Origin: Peptococcaceae bacterium UBA2264
GTDB lineage: Bacteria > Bacillota > Desulfitobacteriia > Desulfitobacteriales > Desulfitobacteriaceae
Reading direction: 5' to 3'
DNA: 10,870 bases
Assembly: GCA_002347475.1 (NCBI GenBank)
Contig: DDXI01000116.1
Location: 1 to 10,870 of the forward strand
Position numbers and translations under genes: made by a program. The notes under the pieces are model-generated. The model ran no database searches, was not told the origin of the DNA, and was given only the letters and a program-made list of their open reading frames with translations. Every line of letters starts with the position of its first letter. Position 1 is the stretch's first letter. Shown in pieces: positions 7,083-10,870 of the stretch.

Positions 7083-7672
7083 CGTTTTCTCACGAACCCC
7101 GCCCTTTTAAAACGGGGTGGGCGGGCCAGTTCAGCCAGATGTTTTAAAAAAAGAATAACTATATTGCCGGCCCAAATCACCAGGAACTCCGGGTAGTGCC
7201 ATCGATACAGCAGTAGTCCCAACAGAGCAATCATGCCGAAAATAACAGACCAGGCATCATTCTCCTGGAAGAGATAAAAAAATATAAATAGAGACCCGAT
7301 AAAAACGGGAGCTTCCCAGAGAGTCATACCCGTCCAGACACCCATGGTTACTGCAATGGCTTTCCCACCGCGAAAACCCAGAAATGGTGTAAACGCATGT
7401 CCGGCAATAGGAGCCAAAGCAACCACAGCCAGGGTATAGCTAGAAATACCGGCCTGGACCGCCAACATGACAGGAAGCATCCCTTTAGAAAAATCCAAAA
7501 TTAGAGCTGCTACACCGACCCTGGCGCCACCCGCTTTCCAGGCGTTAACTGCGCCAGGATTATTATCGCCTACCCTTCGGATATCGCTCGTTGAAAAAAG
7601 CTTCCCTAAAATAAATGAAAAGGGTATTGAGCCAGCAAGAAATGCCAGTATCGCCCAAACAATTTCTTTCAT
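7079..7672 (-). CDS. PlsY-family membrane acyltransferase
   Basis: A multi-pass membrane protein of about 197 residues. The PlsY family transfers acyl groups from acyl-phosphate to glycerol-3-phosphate. Numbered from the upstream ATG 7687, the family's conserved cytoplasmic loops are GSIPFSFILGKL (19-30), DIRRVGDNNPGAVNAWK (35-51), LDFSKGMLPV (64-73) and GHAFTPFLGFRGGKAIAVTM (96-115). I prefer ATG 7672 as start because GAGG lies six bases before it, whereas ATG 7687 has no visible binding site. GDNNPGAVN departs from the common GSGNPGATN. With the coupled glycosyltransferase, this raises the possibility of a specialised paralogue acylating a glycolipid rather than the housekeeping enzyme. Family call firm, acceptor uncertain. 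Confidence 0.85.
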   Translation of the reverse strand: MKEIVWAILAFLAGSIPFSFILGKLFSTSDIRRVGDNNPGAVNAWKAGGARVGVAALILDFSKGMLPVMLAVQAGISSYTLAVVALAPIAGHAFTPFLGFRGGKAIAVTMGVWTGMTLWEAPVFIGSLFIFFYLFQENDAWSVIFGMIALLGLLLYRWHYPEFLVIWAGNIVILFLKHLAELARPPRFKRAGFVRKR

Positions 7673-7784
7673 CAGCAACCTCGCCATAATTTAACTTTCA
7701 TTTCTAATTGTACAAAAATAGTAGATTTACATTAGAGCAGCCTTAGTTGCACTTTTTAAAAATCAAGCTTATATGGGCTTCAAT

Positions 7785-8126
7785 TTAGATACATGTATTC
7801 GCTGTAAAGGATGAAAGTCTTAAAAGCAGGATATTCTGCCGCTTCAAAATATTCCCACGCTTACTAAACTCCAAAGATAATGATAACCAGGCAACAGCCG
7901 AAAACAGTATGTCTATTTGCTTGATATTTAGCAAAATACCTTGCTCTAGAATTCCATGCTATATATCTCAAGTATATAACCAAGGCTTCATAAATACACA
8001 GAGCATAAAACTGTAAAATAACGGGATATGCGAAATTTGCCCTTCCGGTAAGAGTAAATAATCAGTGCTATGGTTGCAATAGCGCTAAAAGTAGGAGTCC
8101 TCAATATAATAACTTTGTATTCACAT
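7785..8126 (-). pseudogene. Histidine kinase N-terminal 7TM sensor domain, shredded remnant
   Basis: No long ORF exists here, but minus-strand frames join into a recognisable membrane sensor. One frame gives RTPTFSAIATIALIIYSYRK, then RISRYFTVLCSVYL, a TGA, SLGYILEIYSMEF, a TAG, and SK. A second frame gives QIDILFSAVAWLSLSLEFSK, then RGNILKRQNILLL, and stops at 7785. This order (short helix, basic loop, SLGYxLE block, second long helix, AWLxxxLEF, basic RGNxLKRxN loop) fits the N-terminal 7TM region found before PAS/HisKA domains in some Firmicute kinases. No kinase domain follows. ATG 8126 sits three bases behind GAGGTG, with an immediate frameshift. Recognition is by pattern, without a search. 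Confidence 0.55.
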
Positions 8127-8195
8127 TTTCACCTCAGTGAAATGAGAATTAGGTTATTAAAATTCTTCAGCCTTTATTGTTAAACTTTTTAACTA

Positions 8196-8204
8196 ATTAT
8201 ACCA
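8196..8204 (-). promoter_or_regulatory. Candidate extended -10 promoter for the kinase remnant
   Basis: On the minus strand, TGGTATAAT gives a perfect TATAAT with an upstream TG, about 70 bases before the kinase-like start. No clear -35 is present. The AT-rich stretch from 8127 to 8280 holds no other gene I can support. Confidence 0.4.
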
Positions 8205-8280
8205 CAATTATCTTAGAGAATATGATAAGGATTCACAAGCAAGTGAGTACTAGTACCAACCCTGCAGGTTAATGATTCTG

Positions 8281-9002
8281 CTATATACTCCGATTCAGAT
8301 CCATACCGTCTTTAAAGGTGAAGGTTATCTCATGCTTGAAATAAACCGTTACCGCATCCACAGTGGCAAACCAAAGGCCCTCATCAAATTCATCCATCAA
8401 CATATCTCTTTGTTCCAACTCCCTAATAAAACCCGCTATACTCTCACGCTTGGCATTGCGCTCCAACCGTTTATCATCTATTTTCCTCAACCCATCTTTG
8501 GCCGCTTCATAGCGCTCCACCAGGGAAAATAACGCTGCTGGTATTCCTGTTGATCCAGAGAAGTATGGGCGTTTTCCTCCACGCAATTTCGTAGCAATTC
8601 TACCACTACTTCACACTCACTATTTAATCTAGCGCTCTCCTTATCAAGTTCTGAAGTGTCGGTTAAGTCATGAGTAATCTCACTATATCCTTCTATGATT
8701 TCACTTTTGCTTTCAAGCAAGCTGTTAAAGGCTTCTAAGAATGACTGCCTGATCACTTCTTCATATAGGTGCGGAGTCTGGCATTTCTTATCGATTTTGA
8801 ACTTGTGATTGCACTGCCAAATTGTCCGTCGGTATTTGCTTGTGGAATGCCATACCTTGGAACCGTAGAAATTCCCGCATTCGCCACAGACGATTTTACT
8901 TGAGAAGTAACTTGCCCCGCTGTGGTGTTTCCCATTTTCTTTGCGCCGCTTCATTTCATCCTGAACCATATTAAAAACATCCGGTTCTATTATCGCTGGA
9001 TG
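8281..9002 (-). pseudogene. Large serine recombinase, C-terminal fragment, frameshifted
   Basis: This is the distal part of a large serine (resolvase-type) site-specific recombinase, as found in phages and integrative elements. The visible region begins at HPAIIEPDVFNMVQDEMKRR, the typical linker before the recombinase zinc ribbon. The ribbon follows: CGECG in SSKIVCGECGNFYGS, then CNHK and CQTP, giving a four-cysteine site. A charged coiled-coil region comes next, with LDKESARLNSECEVVVELL, and after a one-base shift near 8520-8535, RYEAAKDGLRKIDDKRLE. It ends with WFATVDAVTVYFKHEITFTF and a stop at 8281-8283. The catalytic serine domain is gone, so the piece cannot recombine. Confidence 0.8.
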
Positions 9003-9070
9003 TCTATAGACTAAGATTTTGATACAATTTAGCGCTATTCGATTTGTACTAAACTGCTACGCAGTGGCTA

Positions 9071-9150
9071 CATAGTTTAAGCAAGTGCTTCGGTCCGGAT
9101 ATCTCATTCGTGACCGGAGCATTTCTCATATTCTCCCCAGTGTTAAACTA
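9071..9150. repeat. Inverted-repeat region upstream of the recombinase/IS91 relic
   Basis: A perfect 9-bp inverted repeat, ATAGTTTAA (9071-9079) and TTAAACTAT (9142-9150), encloses smaller dyads: AAGC/GCTT at 9078-9089 and a CCGG-containing pair around 9092-9117. It lies just before the AGGAG and ATG at 9195. It might be an element end, a recombinase site or a leader structure; function is unknown. Confidence 0.4.
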
Positions 9151-9194
9151 TACACGAGCATTTGCTTATATTAACACAAAAGGAGATGTTTACA

Positions 9195-9299
9195 ATGAAC
9201 TATGAAGACACCAAAATTGTAATGGCAAAGGAAATGCAGAACAGGAGCTACAGCAGGGACACCCAGAAGAAATGCCATATCACCCTGAACCAGATCTAA
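9195..9299 (+). pseudogene. Short ORF, possible tyrosine recombinase N-terminus
   Basis: A 34-codon ORF has an excellent ribosome binding site (AGGAG at 9181-9185, nine bases before ATG). The text TKIVMAKEMQNRSYSRDTQK resembles the start of the SAM-like core-binding domain of tyrosine recombinases (a KEMxxRxYSxxT pattern). It ends at a stop as the sequence runs into IS91-type transposase text in another frame. The rest of the recombinase is missing. In Firmicutes, IS91-type transposase genes are sometimes preceded by such an integrase gene, which supports the reading. The similarity is short, so this is tentative. Confidence 0.4.
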
Positions 9300-9593
9300 T
9301 TGAATCCATGAGAAGATTTCTATTAAACATTCTGCCTACGGGATTTACGAAAATCAGGCATTAATGGCTTTTTAGGGAACCGAAACAAAAATACCAAGCT
9401 GCGGCTCTATCAAAAGCTAACCGGCGGCAGGCTGAAACCTTTGAACAAGAAAAAGCTTTCGGCAGCAGAGATTATTTTTAAAATATCCGGCAGAGATATT
9501 ACAAGATGCTTCTGCTGCGGCTGCAGGAAACAGCTGAACCGCTATGTCCAAATGTATAGCAACGCACCGCCAGTTATGCCCCTAAGTAGATAG
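9257..9593 (+). pseudogene. IS91-type transposase, C-terminal fragment, frameshifted
   Basis: This is the tail of a rolling-circle (Y2/HUH) transposase of the IS91/ISCR group. From 9308 the frame gives MRRFLLNILPTGFTKIRH, followed by a stop at 9362. The next frame (from 9366) continues the same protein as GFLGNRNKNTKLRLYQKLTG and ends with a C-terminal cysteine motif, RDITRCFCCGCRKQ, and a stop at 9591-9593. The usual text is RH-Y-G, so one inserted base at about 9362-9365 explains the break. The HUH motif and catalytic tyrosines lie upstream in intact members and are absent here. Confidence 0.75.
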
Positions 9594-9793
9594 ATTCACC
9601 CGCTTGCCCCTTTATTGGGGAGGGGGATTCTGTGTCCTTTTATACCACACGTCAGGCGTTTTGTATATATTTGGAGGGATTTTGTTTTAATTTTACCAAT
9701 GGTTTTTAAATTAAGAAAAGGGAGGAAACATTCAATTTCCATAGACGTCTTCATCAGACTGCAGTTTAGTACAAAAGGATTTATACGACATTG

Positions 9794-9828
9794 GCACCTG
9801 TAGAGATCATTCTTCCCAGGTGCTTTTT
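9794..9828 (+). terminator. Rho-independent terminator-like hairpin
   Basis: A perfect 7-bp stem, GCACCTG/CAGGTGC (9794-9800 with 9817-9823), has a 16-nt loop and is followed by TTTTT. The T-run is on the + strand, so it would stop transcripts arriving from the IS91 relic rather than the sortase. Apart from this, 9594-9865 contains no gene I can support. Confidence 0.5.
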
Positions 9829-9865
9829 GTTGCCAATCTCGCATAAATCCCTACTGTTTCTGCTA

Positions 9866-10675
9866 TCATGGAGAGTCTGCCGGCTTCAAAGCCATTTCTT
9901 GCGAAACCTCTTTTCCAGGCACTTCAAGTGCGTGGATTACCGCCCGGCCGTTTTTGACGCCGTAACTGCAGGTCACCAAGGTGAGAAGACTCCTTACCGG
10001 TTCTTCCGCTGTTATGGGAGCGGCAGGAGAAGCTTGGCCGTGCGCTGATAGCGCTTCGACCTGTTTCAGATAGGCTGTGAAATCATTGCTCCCTTCAAAA
10101 TCCAGGGTAAAAGCATAGTCGTCTGCAGAAACCTCATAGACAGAAAAGATCCGGTATTCCTTATCCCCAAAAATCCAAGAAAGCTGCACCAGCGAATTCT
10201 CTCTAAAAAAGGCCGGGTCTCTAAATAATTCGAGATCGCCAAACATCGTTCCGTTTTTCATTGAATGGCCATAAATGATGATGTGGGGGTCACTACCATC
10301 TCCCAGATTGCGGTAATCCATAAAAATCGAGCCAGCGAAGCTTTTTTTGCCTTTGAAATCCTTGGCCAGATATTCTGAGTTATCCTTTCCCAGGACCACC
10401 GGGTAGTCTATCCTTGTTCCAGGAATACAAAGCCAGCCGACAAAGTCTTCATTGATTTCCAGCCATTTGCGGCTTTTATTCTCCTTGTGGGTATAGAGGG
10501 TTTTAAGAAGCTCCGGCGGTTCTTCAGCCAGCTGATCGCTCCTCTGTTCAGCAAGCTCTCCATAAGCCGCCACATCTTGGCTGCGCTGCCAGGCATTCGC
10601 CGCAACGCCTGCCAGAAACAAAAGGGAAAGTAGTATAATCGCGTTGAGGGCTGTTCTAGCCAATTTCATTTTCAT
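9866..10675 (-). CDS. Class B sortase
   Basis: A membrane-anchored transpeptidase that cleaves a sorting signal and joins the protein to peptidoglycan or another amine outside the cell. From the GTG at 10684 it would be 272 residues. I prefer ATG 10675 (residue 4 of that numbering) because an AGGTGAT ribosome binding site then sits at normal spacing. An N-terminal signal anchor spans about 13-30, then a charged linker. The sortase fold starts near FVGWLCIPGTRIDYPVV. The catalytic residues, in the longer numbering, are His140 in IIYGHSMKNGTMF, Cys239 in LTLVTCSYG and Arg247 in NGRAVIH. The helix-bearing insert between the His and Cys strands is typical of class B. No sorting-signal substrate or pilin gene is in the window, so its target is unknown. 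Confidence 0.9.
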   Translation of the reverse strand: MKMKLARTALNAIILLSLLFLAGVAANAWQRSQDVAAYGELAEQRSDQLAEEPPELLKTLYTHKENKSRKWLEINEDFVGWLCIPGTRIDYPVVLGKDNSEYLAKDFKGKKSFAGSIFMDYRNLGDGSDPHIIIYGHSMKNGTMFGDLELFRDPAFFRENSLVQLSWIFGDKEYRIFSVYEVSADDYAFTLDFEGSNDFTAYLKQVEALSAHGQASPAAPITAEEPVRSLLTLVTCSYGVKNGRAVIHALEVPGKEVSQEMALKPADSP

Positions 10676-10684
10676 CTCGATCAC

Positions 10685-10870
10685 CTGCCTATCCTATCTG
10701 ATCTAATAGTCGAATGTTAGCAAGCAATAATTGTCAAAATATTTGCATAATAATGTTGTATTCATAATACTATATGTTATAATTTTATTGTAACATAATA
10801 TAACAATAATTCATTTAGTATCCATCTCTCTTTAAAATTATATGAATAGCCTAGCGGTAATATGTCAAGA
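10685..10870 (-). promoter_or_regulatory. AT-rich upstream region of the sortase with inverted repeats
   Basis: A consensus -35-like TTGACA lies on the minus strand (complement of 10732-10737), but no good -10 stands at 16-18 bases from it. Further upstream, TATGTTA (10773-10779) and TAACATA (10791-10797) form an inverted repeat, with a second overlapping pair TGTTAT/ATAACA (10775-10780 with 10800-10805). These could be an operator. No gene is visible to the window end. Confidence 0.35.

Noticed and set aside
9596..9844. Minus-strand ORF of 82 codons downstream of the sortase
   Set aside because: No ribosome binding site or recognisable motif, and it spans a plus-strand terminator hairpin.
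1..10870. CRISPR array, tRNA or rRNA
   Set aside because: No regularly spaced direct repeats and no tRNA-like cloverleaf or rRNA-like sequence seen on reading both strands.

Overview
The window looks like a decaying, insertion-rich stretch of a low-GC Firmicute chromosome, most likely an anaerobic clostridial lineage. This rests on strong GGAGG-type ribosome binding sites, a class B sortase, a bacterial group II intron, many Firmicute-style insertion sequences, and a glycosyltransferase/PlsY pair. No single gene fixes the genus. Only five genes look intact: an IS transposase, an NTF2-like protein, a GT2 glycosyltransferase, a PlsY-family acyltransferase and a sortase. Everything else is a remnant.

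Layout. Positions 1-1102 hold two degraded DDE transposase fragments on the + strand (an IS3-type 3' end and a second, different DDE family) with a terminator between them. From about 1221 to 5882 (+) runs a broken operon. It starts with the N-terminal piece of a FAD-dependent desaturase/oxidoreductase of the phytoene desaturase (CrtI/CrtN) type, which has a nonsense codon and a frameshift. The gene is cut at 1523 by an antisense group II intron (1524-3849). That intron has lost its reverse-transcriptase ORF and carries an intact IS (1863-3530, with 8-bp direct repeats). Right of the intron lie the first ~65 codons of another transposase (minus strand), then the C-terminal piece of the same desaturase (to 4463), an intact NTF2/SnoaL-like gene (4481-4957), and a short-chain dehydrogenase with at least four lesions (4971-5882).

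Facing this operon on the minus strand are two intact, translationally coupled genes: a PlsY-family membrane acyltransferase (7672-7079) and a membrane GT2 glycosyltransferase resembling the carotenoid glycosyltransferase CrtQ (7082-5925). Together the cluster suggests a pathway that desaturates or oxidises a lipid or isoprenoid, then glycosylates and acylates it. The oxidative arm is now dead while the glycosyl/acyl arm remains. The product is not known from the sequence.

Further right lie remnants that long-ORF searches miss or split: a shredded N-terminal sensor domain of a 7TM-type histidine kinase (8126-7785, minus), the C-terminal zinc-ribbon part of a large serine recombinase (9002-8281, minus, one frameshift), and a fused relic of a possible tyrosine-recombinase start and an IS91-type transposase C-terminus (9195-9593, plus). 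The window ends with an apparently intact class B sortase (minus, start near 10675) under an AT-rich upstream region with inverted repeats.

The most notable structure is the intron. Both of its ends look precise, but its two flanks belong to different genes: the desaturase on one side and an IS transposase on the other. The middle of the desaturase is missing. Recombination between two intron copies, deleting what lay between, explains this economically.
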